64,000 nt of DNA from Candidatus Binatia bacterium (lineage in GTDB: Bacteria > Desulfobacterota > Binatia > UBA12015), in the NCBI GenBank assembly GCA_036563615.1, contig DATCMB010000016.1:62001-126000 (forward strand), written 5' to 3'. Under the pieces are notes generated by a model that worked only from the letters and a program-made list of their open reading frames with translations, did no database searches and was not told where the DNA came from. The first letter of the stretch is position 1, and every line of letters starts with the position of its first letter. Position numbers and translations under genes: made by a program. Positions 51,828 through 61,064 of the stretch are shown here, piece after piece.

Positions 51828-53348
51828 ATGCGCGTCCTCTTCTATTATCGGGGCATCGAGAACCTTGGCGTCGGCTACGTGATGTCGATGCTGAAGGCTC
51901 ACGGGCATCAGGTGGACCTGATCTTCGACCCGGGGCTCGACGACAACCTGTTCGTCAAGTTCCCGCACCTGGCCTGGATGAATCGGCACGAGGAGCTCCT
52001 CGAGCGCGCCGTCGCCTTCAAGCCCGACCTGATCGCGATGGGGTGCCTGACGAACCTCTACCCCTTCGCCTCGAAGATGGCGGAGATGCTCAAGCGGAAG
52101 ATGCCCGACGTGCCGATCGTCATGGGCGGACATCATCCGCAGGCGCTGCCCGACTGGATCCTCACCACCAACCCGAACATCGACATCGTCTGCATCGGCG
52201 AAGGCGAGCTCGCGATGCTCGAACTCGTCACGCGGATGGAGAAGGGCGAGGACTACACCACCGTCCCGACGATGTGGGTGAAGAAGGACGGGCACATCTT
52301 CCGCAACCCGATGGGGCCGCTCGAGAACGATCTCGACAAGTTCCCCTTCCCCGAGAAGCAGCTCTGGTACGAGTACGGCTGCTTCAAGGACAACCTCGAG
52401 ATCTTCACGGGCCGCGGCTGCCCGTTCAAGTGCACGTTCTGCAACATCCACTACCAGCGCGAGATCTTCAAAGGCGCCGGGAACTTCCTCCGCAAGCGCT
52501 CGATCGCGAACGTGATGGAGGAGTTCAAGGAGAACCTCCGGAAGTACGACCCGAAGTACGTCTCGGTGCACGACGACAACTTCACGACCAACCCGAAGTG
52601 GGTCGAGGAGTTCTGCGAGGTGTACCGCAAGGAGGTCGGGCTGCCGTGGTACTGCTTCGGCTACCCGACGACGATCCGGCCGCAGCTCCTGCGCGCCATG
52701 AAGGCGGCGAACTGCCACACGATCTTCATGGGCGTCGACTCGGGTGACCCCGACATCCGTCGTCACCTGATGGAGCGCCCGATGACCGACGAGCTGATCA
52801 AGAAGTCGGCGGCGCTCATCAAGGAGCACGGCATCGGGCTGCAGGTGTCGTGCATCTACGGCGTGCCCGGCGAGACGCCGGAGCAGATGTTCAAGACGCT
52901 GCGGATGGTCGACGAGATCAAGCCGACGCAGTCCTCGGCGTACATCTTCTACCCGTTCCCGAAGACCAAGCTCTATCGCCACGCGGTCGAGATGGGCTAC
53001 CTCGACGCCGAGGGCGAGGAGAAGGTGCGCCAGGGGATCTCGGGCTACCACCACGAGTCGATCCTCAAGCACCCGCACAAGGAGCTCGCCGAGACGCTCG
53101 CCAAGATCACGCCCGTCTACGCGCGCTCGCCCGATTTCCTGAAGCCGGCGATCCGCTGGATCATCGAGCGGCGGATGAAGCGCCTCGCGCTGCTGCTGTA
53201 CGTGATCCTGATCCCGCTGACGTTCCCGTACCTCGGCGTCGAGGGGATCAAGGTCACGCTGCGCATGGCGTGGAAGGCGCTCACCGGACGGCGTCCGGCG
53301 ATGCCATTGCCGCAGTCGGCCGAAGCTCCACCGGCGAAAGCCGCTTAG
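51828..53348 (+). CDS. B12-binding-domain radical SAM enzyme
   Basis: 506 residues. Residues 1-140 form a cobalamin-binding-type domain (FYYRGIENLGVGYVMSMLKA, PDLIAMGCLTNLYPF, VMGGHHPQALPD, VCIGEGELAM). It lacks the DxHxxG lower-ligand motif, as in many BchE/HpnP-type proteins. The radical SAM cluster motif RGCPFKCTFCN gives Cys198, Cys202 and Cys205. The TIM-barrel half includes HDDNFTTNPKWVEEF and IYGVPGETPEQM, and the C-terminus is helical and partly hydrophobic (LALLLYVILIPLTFPYLG), suggesting membrane contact. It is more lysine-rich and less GC-biased than its neighbours, with its own promoter. Product unknown; methyl transfer or ring formation on a lipid or tetrapyrrole is possible. Confidence 0.9.
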   Translation: MRVLFYYRGIENLGVGYVMSMLKAHGHQVDLIFDPGLDDNLFVKFPHLAWMNRHEELLERAVAFKPDLIAMGCLTNLYPFASKMAEMLKRKMPDVPIVMGGHHPQALPDWILTTNPNIDIVCIGEGELAMLELVTRMEKGEDYTTVPTMWVKKDGHIFRNPMGPLENDLDKFPFPEKQLWYEYGCFKDNLEIFTGRGCPFKCTFCNIHYQREIFKGAGNFLRKRSIANVMEEFKENLRKYDPKYVSVHDDNFTTNPKWVEEFCEVYRKEVGLPWYCFGYPTTIRPQLLRAMKAANCHTIFMGVDSGDPDIRRHLMERPMTDELIKKSAALIKEHGIGLQVSCIYGVPGETPEQMFKTLRMVDEIKPTQSSAYIFYPFPKTKLYRHAVEMGYLDAEGEEKVRQGISGYHHESILKHPHKELAETLAKITPVYARSPDFLKPAIRWIIERRMKRLALLLYVILIPLTFPYLGVEGIKVTLRMAWKALTGRRPAMPLPQSAEAPPAKAA

Positions 53349-53354
53349 CGTCGC

Positions 53355-54038
53355 CTGGCGCGCGCGCTGTTCATCCCGCTGCGCGAGCGGATCTTCCGCC
53401 GCGCTCTGGAGGCGTCGCTCGACGGCTGCGCGAGCGTGCTCGACGTCGGCTGCGGGCGTGCGTCGCCGCTCGCGGCGATCGCGCACCGCGGGACGCGCAT
53501 CGGGCTCGACATCTCGGCGCCCGATCTGGCGCTCGCGCGGCGCGCCGGCACGCATCAGCAGCTCGTACGCGCGGACCTCGCGCGCATCGGCGATCTGGTG
53601 CGTCCGAAGAGCGTCGACGCCGTGGTCGCGCTCGACGTGATCGAGCACCTCGAGCGCGAGACGGCGCTCGCTCTGCTCGCGACGCTCGAGCGCATCGCGC
53701 GCCGCCGCGTCGTCATCCTGACGCCGAACGGCTTCGTGCCGCAGCCCGCGACCGAGGACAACCCGTACCAGGAGCACCGCTCGGGCTTCACCGTCGACGA
53801 CATGACGTCGCGCGGCTACCGCGTGCGCGGCGTCTACGGGCTGTGGTTCGTGCTCGGCGCGTTCGGCGAGACGCGATGGTCACCGGGCTTCCTCTGGCGG
53901 CGCGTCGCGGACCTGACGGCACCGCTCGTCTACCGGATGCCGAGGCTCGCGTTCGGGCTGCTGTGCGTGAAGGAGGTCGGTGACGCGGCGTCTGCGGCCG
54001 GCGTCCGAGCGGCGTCGGCGCGAGCGCGCGTCGGTTGA
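53355..54038 (+). CDS. class I SAM methyltransferase, start codon unclear
   Basis: About 228 residues if it begins at CTG 53355. Motif I VLDVGCGRA is encoded right after 53436, and the frame upstream back to the previous gene's TAG reads ALFIPLRERIFRRALEASLD, a normal pre-motif helix. The only standard start is the GTG at 53436, which would begin inside motif I and delete that helix. The true start may be a CTG. Other motifs are GLDISAPDLALAR, ALDVIEHLERE and ILTPNGFVPQPATEDNPYQEH minus its ends. It is in the same frame as the radical SAM gene. Related to small glycan/lipid methyltransferases. Confidence 0.7.
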   Translation: MARALFIPLRERIFRRALEASLDGCASVLDVGCGRASPLAAIAHRGTRIGLDISAPDLALARRAGTHQQLVRADLARIGDLVRPKSVDAVVALDVIEHLERETALALLATLERIARRRVVILTPNGFVPQPATEDNPYQEHRSGFTVDDMTSRGYRVRGVYGLWFVLGAFGETRWSPGFLWRRVADLTAPLVYRMPRLAFGLLCVKEVGDAASAAGVRAASARARVG

Positions 54039-54072
54039 CAGTCGAACCGCCCTCCGAGACCTTGGCCGGGGC

Positions 54073-54984
54073 ATGCCGCACGGAAGTCCCAAGAGCGTCT
54101 CCGCGCCGAGCGACGCGCCCTTCCTGCGCACGCTCGGCGCGCACGTCGCCGAGCTCGACGAGCGCCACGCGCGCCTCGAGCTGCCCTACCGCGACGAGAA
54201 CGCGAACCGGAACGGCTCGCTGCACGGCGGCGTCGTCGCGGCGCTGATCGACGTCGCGGCCGCGACCCTCGCGCTGCACGGCGTCGACCCGCGACGCCAC
54301 GAGCGCGCGAGCAGCATCGACTTCACCGTGAGCTACCTCGCACCGGCGGTGCGCGAGGACGTGACCGCGGTCGCGACGCTTCTGCGCCGCGGGCGCGACA
54401 TCACCTTCGTCGAGGTCGACGTCGCGACGGCGGCGGGCAAGCGGATCGCGCGCGGCCTGGTCGCGCACCGCGCGGGCCCCGTGCCGGGACGTCCGCCGGC
54501 GGGTCGCCCCGACGCTCCAGGCTCCGACGCCGCCGCGCGCACACGCGCGGTCGAGGATCTCGCGCCCGAGCAGCTGCGCGCCGCGCGGCCGAGCGGCTCG
54601 CCCTTCACCGCCCGGATCGGTGTGACGTCGGTGCGGCTCGGACGCGGTCGCGCGGTGTCGCTCCTGCCGCTGCAGGACGACGTCCTCGCCGACGACGGCA
54701 CGGTGCACGAGGGAGCGCTCGCGGCGCTGGTCGACTGCGCGGGCGGCGCCGCCGCCTGGTCGATCGACGGCTTCAACCCGCACGGACGCGCCGCGACCGT
54801 CGGCATGCACCTCTGCTTCGACGTCAGCACGCGCGGCGAGGACGTGCTCGCGGAAGCGAAGACCTCGTGGGCGAGCGACGGAACCTACGTGAGCGCGGTC
54901 ACGGTCGCGGGTCGCAGCTCGGGGCGAGCGATCGCGTCCGGCACCGTCACCTACCGCATCGCGATGCGGCCGAGGCGCGCATGA
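54073..54984 (+). CDS. tandem hot-dog (PaaI-type) acyl-CoA thioesterase
   Basis: 303 residues from ATG 54073; a GTG at 53980 is possible. Two hot-dog repeats are visible: the first with NRNGSLHGGVVAALIDVAAA and SIDFTVSYLAPA, the second with GTVHEGALAALVDCAGGAAA and ATVGMHLCFDVS. The first keeps the HGG-x-x-x-x-x-x-D catalytic motif of PaaI/YbgC-like thioesterases; the second has HEG-x-x-x-x-x-x-D. The fused pair would fold like a dimer of single hot-dogs. The next thioesterase gene overlaps its stop (ATGA), and an SDR gene follows. Probably handles acyl-CoAs in lipid or aromatic compound metabolism. Confidence 0.84.
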   Translation: MPHGSPKSVSAPSDAPFLRTLGAHVAELDERHARLELPYRDENANRNGSLHGGVVAALIDVAAATLALHGVDPRRHERASSIDFTVSYLAPAVREDVTAVATLLRRGRDITFVEVDVATAAGKRIARGLVAHRAGPVPGRPPAGRPDAPGSDAAARTRAVEDLAPEQLRAARPSGSPFTARIGVTSVRLGRGRAVSLLPLQDDVLADDGTVHEGALAALVDCAGGAAAWSIDGFNPHGRAATVGMHLCFDVSTRGEDVLAEAKTSWASDGTYVSAVTVAGRSSGRAIASGTVTYRIAMRPRRA

Positions 54985-55400
54985 GCCGCATGACCGCCGA
55001 GGAGCTCGACGCGTTCCTGCACCGCGAGTTCCCGCAGGTCGACGAGCACCGCTTCCGGATCGAGGTGGTCGAGGAGAGCGGCGTGCGCGTGCGCATGCCG
55101 TTCCACGAGAAGCACCTGCGCCCGGGCGGCACGGTGTCCGGGCCGTCGCTGATGACGCTCGCCGACACCGCGATGTACGTCGCGGTGCTCGCCGAGATCG
55201 GTCCGGTGCCGCTCGCGGTGACGACCAGCTTGACGATCAACTTTCTGCGCCGCCCGCGCCCGGCGGACGTCATCGCCGAGGCGCGCTTGCTGAAGCTCGG
55301 CAAGCGTCTCGCGGTCGGCGAGGTGGAGATGTACTCCGACGGCGATCCCGACATGGTCGCGCACGCGACCATGACCTACTCGCTGCCCAACGAGCGCTGA
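54981..55400 (+). CDS. PaaI-family hot-dog thioesterase
   Basis: 139 residues, start overlapping the tandem thioesterase stop. Single hot-dog domain: VRMPFHEKHLRPGGTVSGP, then LMTLADTAMYVAVLAEIG (with the catalytic Asp in LADTA) and LTINFLRRPRPADVIAEARLL. HEKHLRPGG is equivalent to the HGG region but with a shifted His. Members hydrolyse acyl-CoA thioesters. Being co-translated with a second thioesterase and upstream of an SDR, it probably belongs to an acyl-CoA pathway. The substrate is unknown. Confidence 0.86.
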   Translation: MSRMTAEELDAFLHREFPQVDEHRFRIEVVEESGVRVRMPFHEKHLRPGGTVSGPSLMTLADTAMYVAVLAEIGPVPLAVTTSLTINFLRRPRPADVIAEARLLKLGKRLAVGEVEMYSDGDPDMVAHATMTYSLPNER

Positions 55401-55412
55401 GGAGACCGACCC

Positions 55413-56357
55413 ATGGCACACGACCGCTGGACCGCCGACGACATGCCCGACCTGTCCGGCAAGGTCGCGATCGTGACCGGCGCCAACAGCGGCATCGGCC
55501 TCGAGGCGGCGCGCGCGCTGGCGCGCAAGCGCGCGCACGTCGTCCTCGCCTGCCGCGACCTCGTCAAGGCGCGCGACGCGGTCGCGCAGATCCGCGCCCT
55601 GCAGCCGTCGGCGTCGCTCGAGCCGATGCAGCTCGACCTCTCGAGCCTCGACTGCGTGCACCGCTTCGCGGAGGAGTTCGCGAAGAAGGACGGGCCGCTC
55701 GATCTCCTGATCAACAACGCCGGCGTGATGGCGATCCCGTACCGCAAGACGGCGGACGGCTTCGAGATGCAGTTCGGCACGAACCACCTCGGCCACTTCG
55801 CGCTCACCGGTCTGCTGCTCGAGAAGGTGCTCGCGGCGCCGGCGGGACGCGTCGTCACGGTGTCGAGCACGGCGCACAAGATCGGTCGCATGAACTTCGA
55901 CGACCTGCAGGGTGAGCGAAGCTACTCGAAGTGGCCGGCGTACGCGCAGTCGAAGCTCGCCAACCTGCTCTTCGCCTACGAGCTGCAGCGGCGTCTCGAG
56001 CGCAGCGGCGCGCGCGCGATCAGCGTCGCCTGCCATCCCGGCTACTCCGCGACCAACCTGCAGGCGGTCGGTCCGCGCCTCGAGGGCTCGCGCTTCTGGC
56101 AGCGCATCATGGACATCGGCAACCGCTGGTTCGCGCAGAGCGCCGCGATGGGCGCGCTGCCGACGCTGTACGCGGCGACCCATCCCGACGTCCGCGGCGG
56201 CGACTACATCGGTCCCGACGGCTTCATGGAGAACACGGGCTACCCGAAGAGGACGACGTCGAACGCGCGCTCGCACAACCTCGAGGACGCGCGGCGGCTG
56301 TGGGAGGTGTCGGAGACCCTGACCCACGTCCGCTACACGGCGCTCTCTTCTACTTGA
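55413..56357 (+). CDS. short-chain dehydrogenase/reductase (retinol dehydrogenase-like)
   Basis: 314 residues with GAGGAGA upstream of the ATG. NAD(P)-binding TGANSGIG (22-29), NNAGV (101-105), catalytic Ser near 151 (VTVSSTAH) and YAQSK (177-181) are complete. The SYSKWPAYAQSKLANLLFAY segment is typical of the retinol dehydrogenase/WWOX-like branch. TNHLGHFALTGLLLEKVL is also conserved. It reduces or oxidises an alcohol/ketone using NADP(H), probably on a lipophilic substrate. It follows the thioesterases and ends 2 bp before the GH13 gene, so the four are likely one operon. Confidence 0.92.
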   Translation: MAHDRWTADDMPDLSGKVAIVTGANSGIGLEAARALARKRAHVVLACRDLVKARDAVAQIRALQPSASLEPMQLDLSSLDCVHRFAEEFAKKDGPLDLLINNAGVMAIPYRKTADGFEMQFGTNHLGHFALTGLLLEKVLAAPAGRVVTVSSTAHKIGRMNFDDLQGERSYSKWPAYAQSKLANLLFAYELQRRLERSGARAISVACHPGYSATNLQAVGPRLEGSRFWQRIMDIGNRWFAQSAAMGALPTLYAATHPDVRGGDYIGPDGFMENTGYPKRTTSNARSHNLEDARRLWEVSETLTHVRYTALSST

Positions 56358-56359
56358 CG

Positions 56360-58033
56360 ATGCCGGAGCGCACGGACGACGCCCGCCCCTGGTGGCAGGA
56401 GGGCGTGATCTACCAGATCTACCCGCGCAGCTTCGCCGACTCGAACGGCGACGGCGTTGGCGACCTCCGCGGCATCGTCTCGCGCCTCGACTACCTGAAG
56501 GAGCTCGGCGTCGACGGCATCTGGCTGTCGCCGATCCATCCGTCGCCGATGTTCGACTTCGGCTACGACGTCAGCGACTACCGCGGCATCGCGCCGGAGT
56601 TCGGCACCCTCGACGACTTTCGCCTGCTGCTGCGCGAGGCGCACGCGCGCGGCATCCGCATCCTGCTCGATCTCGTCCTGAACCACAGCTCGCACCTGCA
56701 CCCGTGGTTCGTCGAGTCGCGCTCGTCGCGCACCAGCGACAAGCGCGACTGGTACATCTGGGCCGACGGCAAGAACGGCGGTCCGCCGAACAACTGGCTC
56801 GCCGCCTTCGGCGGCTCCGCCTGGGAGTGGGACGAGGCGACGCAGCAGTACTACCTGCACTCGTTCCTGCCGCAGCAGCCCGACCTCAACTGGCGCAACC
56901 CGCGCGTCAAGCAAGCGGCCGAGGACATCATCGCCTACTGGCTCGACATGGGCGTCGACGGCTTCCGGCTCGACGTCGTCAACTGGTTCCTGAAGGACGA
57001 CCAGCTGCGCGACAACCCCGTCAAGCTGCTCGGCCGTCGTCCGTACGACCGCCAGAAGCACATCTACGATCGCAACCGTCCGGAGACGATCGATCTGATG
57101 CGCTGGCTGCGCGCCGTGGTCGACCGCTGGCCCGAGCGCATGACGGTCGGCGAGGTCTACAACGAGCCGCCGGGCAACCCCGAGCTGTCGGCGTCGTACT
57201 ACGCGGGCGGCGAGGGTCTGCACCTCGCGTTCGACTTCTCGCTGCTGTTCTGCAGCTGGAGCGCTGCCGAGATGGGGCGCGCGATCGACACCTGGGAGAG
57301 CGCCCTACCCCCGCCCTGCTGGCCGACGTGGACGCTCGGCAACCACGACCAGCGTCGCGTGCTCTCCCGCTACGCGAGCGCGTCGAATCGGGCGGCGCGC
57401 GGCCGCGTCGCGGCGACGCTCGTGCTCACGCTGCGCGGCACGCCGTTTCTCTACTACGGCGAGGAGATCGGCATGCTCGACGTCAAGATCCCGCGCTCGC
57501 GCCTGCAGGATCCGCTCGGCAAGGCGTACTGGCCGCTGCCCGTCGGCCGCGACCCGGCGCGCACGCCGATGCAGTGGTCGGGGGAGCCGCACGCCGGCTT
57601 CTCGACCGTCGAGCCCTGGCTGCCGGTGCACCCCGAGTTCGCCGAGATCAACGTCGCGCGCGCCGAGTCCGATCCGGGCTCGCTGCTGCACTGGTACCGC
57701 AACCTGATCCGGCTGCGGCGCGAGGAGCCGGTGCTGCGTCGCGGGACGCTGCGCCGCCTCGCGCAGGGCTCGAGCGTGCTCGGCTACGTGCGCGAGCACG
57801 AGGGCGAGCGCGTCGCCGTGCTGCTCAACTTCGAGAGCAAGCCGCGGCAGGCGGCGCTGCCGACGGGCGCCACCTGGCGCGTGCTGATGGCGAGCGCGCG
57901 GCGTCCGGGCGACCGCATCGTCGGCGGTCCGCTCGAGCTCGACGCCGACGGCGTGCTGATCGCGAAGGCGGGTCCGCCGCAGGCGCGCACGCTCGGCAGC
58001 GAGCGCGGGGCGCGGAGCGCCGCTGCGCGCTGA
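56360..58033 (+). CDS. GH13 alpha-glucosidase (oligo-1,6-glucosidase-like)
   Basis: 557 residues. The TIM barrel starts with WWQEGVIYQIYPRSFADSNG; conserved regions are LDLVLNHSS (103-111), DGFRLDVVNWF with nucleophile Asp205, VGEVYNEP with acid/base Glu265 and LGNHDQRR with Asp330. PQQPDLNWRNPRVK matches the glucosidase subfamily of GH13 (exo-acting on alpha-1,4 or alpha-1,6 glucosides, or trehalulose-like sugars). The C-terminal beta domain is VAVLLNFESKPRQ. No signal peptide, so cytoplasmic. It is 2 bp downstream of the SDR gene, a functional link that is not obvious. Confidence 0.93.
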   Translation: MPERTDDARPWWQEGVIYQIYPRSFADSNGDGVGDLRGIVSRLDYLKELGVDGIWLSPIHPSPMFDFGYDVSDYRGIAPEFGTLDDFRLLLREAHARGIRILLDLVLNHSSHLHPWFVESRSSRTSDKRDWYIWADGKNGGPPNNWLAAFGGSAWEWDEATQQYYLHSFLPQQPDLNWRNPRVKQAAEDIIAYWLDMGVDGFRLDVVNWFLKDDQLRDNPVKLLGRRPYDRQKHIYDRNRPETIDLMRWLRAVVDRWPERMTVGEVYNEPPGNPELSASYYAGGEGLHLAFDFSLLFCSWSAAEMGRAIDTWESALPPPCWPTWTLGNHDQRRVLSRYASASNRAARGRVAATLVLTLRGTPFLYYGEEIGMLDVKIPRSRLQDPLGKAYWPLPVGRDPARTPMQWSGEPHAGFSTVEPWLPVHPEFAEINVARAESDPGSLLHWYRNLIRLRREEPVLRRGTLRRLAQGSSVLGYVREHEGERVAVLLNFESKPRQAALPTGATWRVLMASARRPGDRIVGGPLELDADGVLIAKAGPPQARTLGSERGARSAAAR

Positions 58034-58144
58034 CACGCGCTGCTCCGCACGTCGGGAGGTCGCGAGCGTCGGCGTGCTACGACGGCGCTCGCGGACGGCG
58101 CCGCGCGCGGAGGCGCGCTCGTGCACCTCAGGCGCGCGCGCGCT

Positions 58145-59449
58145 TCAGCCCGCGGCCTGCACGCGCAGGTGCTCTTCCGCCACCACGACCTCGAGGCACG
58201 ACGCCTCGCCCGGCACGCCGATGCGCAGCGGGAAGCCGTAGAAGCCGGTCCCGCGGTGGACGTAGAGCCGGTTCGGTCCGTGGCCGAAGAGCCCGTGGTC
58301 GGGAAACGGCGTGCGTCGCAGCACCGTCCAGTCGAGCCCGAAGCTCACCAGTCCGAGCTGTCCGCCGTGCGTGTGCCCCGACAGCGTCAGATCGACGTCG
58401 CCCTTCGGCACGTGCTTGAAGGCGCTCGGGTCGTGCAGCAGCAGGAGCCGCAGGTGTCCGTTGCGCCGCGGGTGGCGCGCGAGGACGTCCTGCAGGTGCT
58501 GGCGTCGACCCTTGCCGCGGTAGTCGGCGCCGATGATCTGCACCGGACCGACCGGCGTCTCGACCACCGCCTCCGCGTCAAGCAACAAGCGGACGCCGTT
58601 CGCGGCGAGCGCGCGCGCCACCTCCTCGGGCGACTCGTGGTCGTGGTTGCCGAACACCGCGAAGCAGCGTCCGGGCGCGCGCTGCAGCGGCTCGAGCGCT
58701 TCCGCGAGCGCGCCCGGCGTGCCGACGCCCTCCATGGTCAGGAAGTCGCCGGTGAGCAGCACCAGGTCGGGGTCGCGGTCGATCAGCGCGTCGATCTGGC
58801 GACGCAGCTTCTTGACGGGCTGCCACGGGCCGAGGTGCGGATCCGCGATCTGCACGATGCGCAGCGGACGCCGCTCGAGCGGTCGCGGCGGGCGGCCACG
58901 GTAGCGCTGCACCGGCAGCCTCGTCACCTCGTCGGGGCCTTCGTCGGCGATCGTGACGCGCACCACCTCGTCGACGAGGCGGGTCGAGGTGAAGACCGAC
59001 GCCGCCGCGACCACGATCGGCCAGAGGTCGAACCAGGCGAGGACGTGGAGCACGCTCTCGAGCCCGAGCAGCCACAGCACCACGCGCACCGGCAGCAGCA
59101 CGAGCAGCCAGAGCCCGGACAGCGCGCCCGCCGCGATGAAGGTCATGCCGGGGATGCTGACCCCGTAGCGAAACGGCGCCGTGCGCAGGCGCGGCCGCAC
59201 GAGCGCGACCAGGTGCACCGCCGCCGCGGCCATGCAGTACGCGAACGCGAGGTCGAGCCACGGCGCGAGCTGCGCGCCGAGCAGCACGCGCAGACGCGCG
59301 TGCACGACGAGCGCGCCGGGTAGCGCGATCGCGAGAAGGATGAACCCGAACGTCGCGTACGCGCGACCGCGCACGCGCCACGCGTAGAGCGGGACGCCGA
59401 GCAGGGTCGCGAACGCGAGGATCGGGAAGAGCAGCTCGAGGCCGGACAT
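58145..59449 (-). CDS. membrane-anchored metallophosphoesterase (YkuE-like)
   Basis: 434 residues from ATG 59449; in-frame ATGs at 59464 and 59491 are possible. About four to five N-terminal helices (residues 1-150) precede the calcineurin-type domain. Metal motifs are all visible: IVQIADPHLG (Asp, His), LLTGDFLT, AVFGNHDHE, LLLLHDPSAF and LTLSGHTHGGQ. YkuE-type members act on lipid-like or UDP-linked pyrophosphates, but specificity is not known. Located between convergent GH13 and the 6-phosphogluconate dehydrogenase gene, 76 bp behind the latter on the same strand. Confidence 0.9.
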   Translation of the reverse strand: MSGLELLFPILAFATLLGVPLYAWRVRGRAYATFGFILLAIALPGALVVHARLRVLLGAQLAPWLDLAFAYCMAAAAVHLVALVRPRLRTAPFRYGVSIPGMTFIAAGALSGLWLLVLLPVRVVLWLLGLESVLHVLAWFDLWPIVVAAASVFTSTRLVDEVVRVTIADEGPDEVTRLPVQRYRGRPPRPLERRPLRIVQIADPHLGPWQPVKKLRRQIDALIDRDPDLVLLTGDFLTMEGVGTPGALAEALEPLQRAPGRCFAVFGNHDHESPEEVARALAANGVRLLLDAEAVVETPVGPVQIIGADYRGKGRRQHLQDVLARHPRRNGHLRLLLLHDPSAFKHVPKGDVDLTLSGHTHGGQLGLVSFGLDWTVLRRTPFPDHGLFGHGPNRLYVHRGTGFYGFPLRIGVPGEASCLEVVVAEEHLRVQAAG

Positions 59450-59524
59450 CGAAGGCCGTTCCATGAAGCCGCGCCGCCGGAAGCGCTGCAAGCCCCGGTC
59501 GCCGCGGCCAGCGACGCCGCCTCG

Positions 59525-61033
59525 TCACACCTCGAGCTGCGGACGCTTCGGATCGGGCCAGTCGACGTGGAACGCCTTGCCGCGCGAGGCGTCGACGCGC
59601 TCGTAGGTGTGGGCGCCGAAGTAGTCGCGCTGCGCCTGGATCAGGTTCGCCGGCAGCACCGCGGAGCGGTAGCCGTCGTAGTACGCGAGCGCCGACATGA
59701 AGCCCGGCGCCGGGATGCCGGCCTGCGCGGCGAGCGCCACGACCTTGCGCCAGCTCTCCTGTCCGGCCTGCACCTTGCGCTTGAAGAACGGGTCGAGCAG
59801 CAGATTGACCAGCCCCTCGTCGCGCGCGTACGCCTCGGTGATCTTCTGCAGGAAGCGCGCGCGGATGATGCAGCCGCCGCGCCAGATCGAAGCGATGCGG
59901 CCGAGGTCGAGCTTCCAGCCGTACTCCTGCTCGCCCGCGCGCATCAGCGCGAAGCCCTGCGCGTAGCTGCAGATCTTCGAGCAGTAGAGCGCGTCGCGCA
60001 CGGCGTCGATCAGCGCCTTCTTGCCGCCGCGGTACGCGAACTTCGGACCGCGCAGCGTCTTGCTGGCCGCGACCCGCTCGTCCTTGAGCGAGCTCATGAC
60101 GCGCGCGAACACCGCCTCGGTGATCGTCGTCGCCGGCACGCCGGCCTCGAGCGCGTGCGTCGCGGTCCAGCGGCCGGTGCCCTTCTGTCCCGCGCTGTCG
60201 AGGATCGCGTCGATCAGGAAGCGCCTGGGCTTCATCGGGTCGCGCTGACGGAGCACCTCGGCGGTGATCTCGATCAGGAACGAGTCGAGGTCGCCCTCGT
60301 TCCACTCGGCGAACACGTCGGCGAGCTCCTCGGGGTCGAGGCCGAGCAGCCCGCGCAGCAGCGCGTACGCTTCGGCGATGAGCTGCATGTCGCCGTACTC
60401 GATGCCGTTGTGCACCATCTTGACGTAGTGCCCGGCGCCGTCGGGGCCGATGTATGCGGTGCACGGCACGCCGCCCGTGACCGGCTTGCCCGGCGCCGCG
60501 CCGGTGAGCGGCTTGCCGGTCTTCTCGTCGACCTTGGCGGCGATCGCGGTCCAGATCGGCTCGATCTCCTGCCACGCCTCGAAGGCGCCGCCCGGCATCA
60601 GCGACGGTCCGAAGCGCGCGCCCTCCTCGCCACCCGACACGCCGGAGCCGACGAAGCGGATCCCCTTCGCGGCGAGCTCGCGCTCGCGGCGGATGGTGTC
60701 GGTCCACAGCGAGTTGCCGCCGTCGATCAGGATGTCGCCCTTCTCGAGCAGCGGCACGAGCTGCTCGGCGATCGCGTCGACCGCGGGTCCCGCCTTGACC
60801 AGCAGCACGATCTTGCGCGGCCGCTCGAGCGCCGCGACCAGCTCCTCGAGCGTCGTGCAGCCGACGATCCCGCCCGGGGTGTCGGGATGCTCGGCGACGA
60901 AGCGCTGCATGGTCTCGACGGTGCGGTTGTACACTGCGACCCGGAAGCCGTGGTCGGCCATGTTCAAGACAAGATTCTGACCCATCACGGCGAGGCCGAT
61001 GAGACCGACGTTCGCGGGTGCGGCGTTCGACAT
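59525..61033 (-). CDS. gnd: 6-phosphogluconate dehydrogenase (decarboxylating)
   Basis: 502 residues, the long dimeric form. NADP-binding fold at the N-terminus [20 protein letters not shown] and AVYNRT, substrate-binding [18 protein letters not shown], catalytic [13 protein letters not shown] (Lys, His, Asn) and the C-terminal [11 protein letters not shown] tail with FHVDWP. It oxidises 6-phosphogluconate to ribulose 5-phosphate and CO2 in the pentose phosphate pathway, giving NADPH. No zwf or pgl gene is nearby. It is divergent from an alpha/beta hydrolase; the 108-bp region between holds a perfect 10-bp inverted repeat. Confidence 0.95.
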   Translation of the reverse strand: MSNAAPANVGLIGLAVMGQNLVLNMADHGFRVAVYNRTVETMQRFVAEHPDTPGGIVGCTTLEELVAALERPRKIVLLVKAGPAVDAIAEQLVPLLEKGDILIDGGNSLWTDTIRRERELAAKGIRFVGSGVSGGEEGARFGPSLMPGGAFEAWQEIEPIWTAIAAKVDEKTGKPLTGAAPGKPVTGGVPCTAYIGPDGAGHYVKMVHNGIEYGDMQLIAEAYALLRGLLGLDPEELADVFAEWNEGDLDSFLIEITAEVLRQRDPMKPRRFLIDAILDSAGQKGTGRWTATHALEAGVPATTITEAVFARVMSSLKDERVAASKTLRGPKFAYRGGKKALIDAVRDALYCSKICSYAQGFALMRAGEQEYGWKLDLGRIASIWRGGCIIRARFLQKITEAYARDEGLVNLLLDPFFKRKVQAGQESWRKVVALAAQAGIPAPGFMSALAYYDGYRSAVLPANLIQAQRDYFGAHTYERVDASRGKAFHVDWPDPKRPQLEV

Positions 61034-61064
61034 GAAGATGGGAATGCTGGATTTCGGGTGCCGC

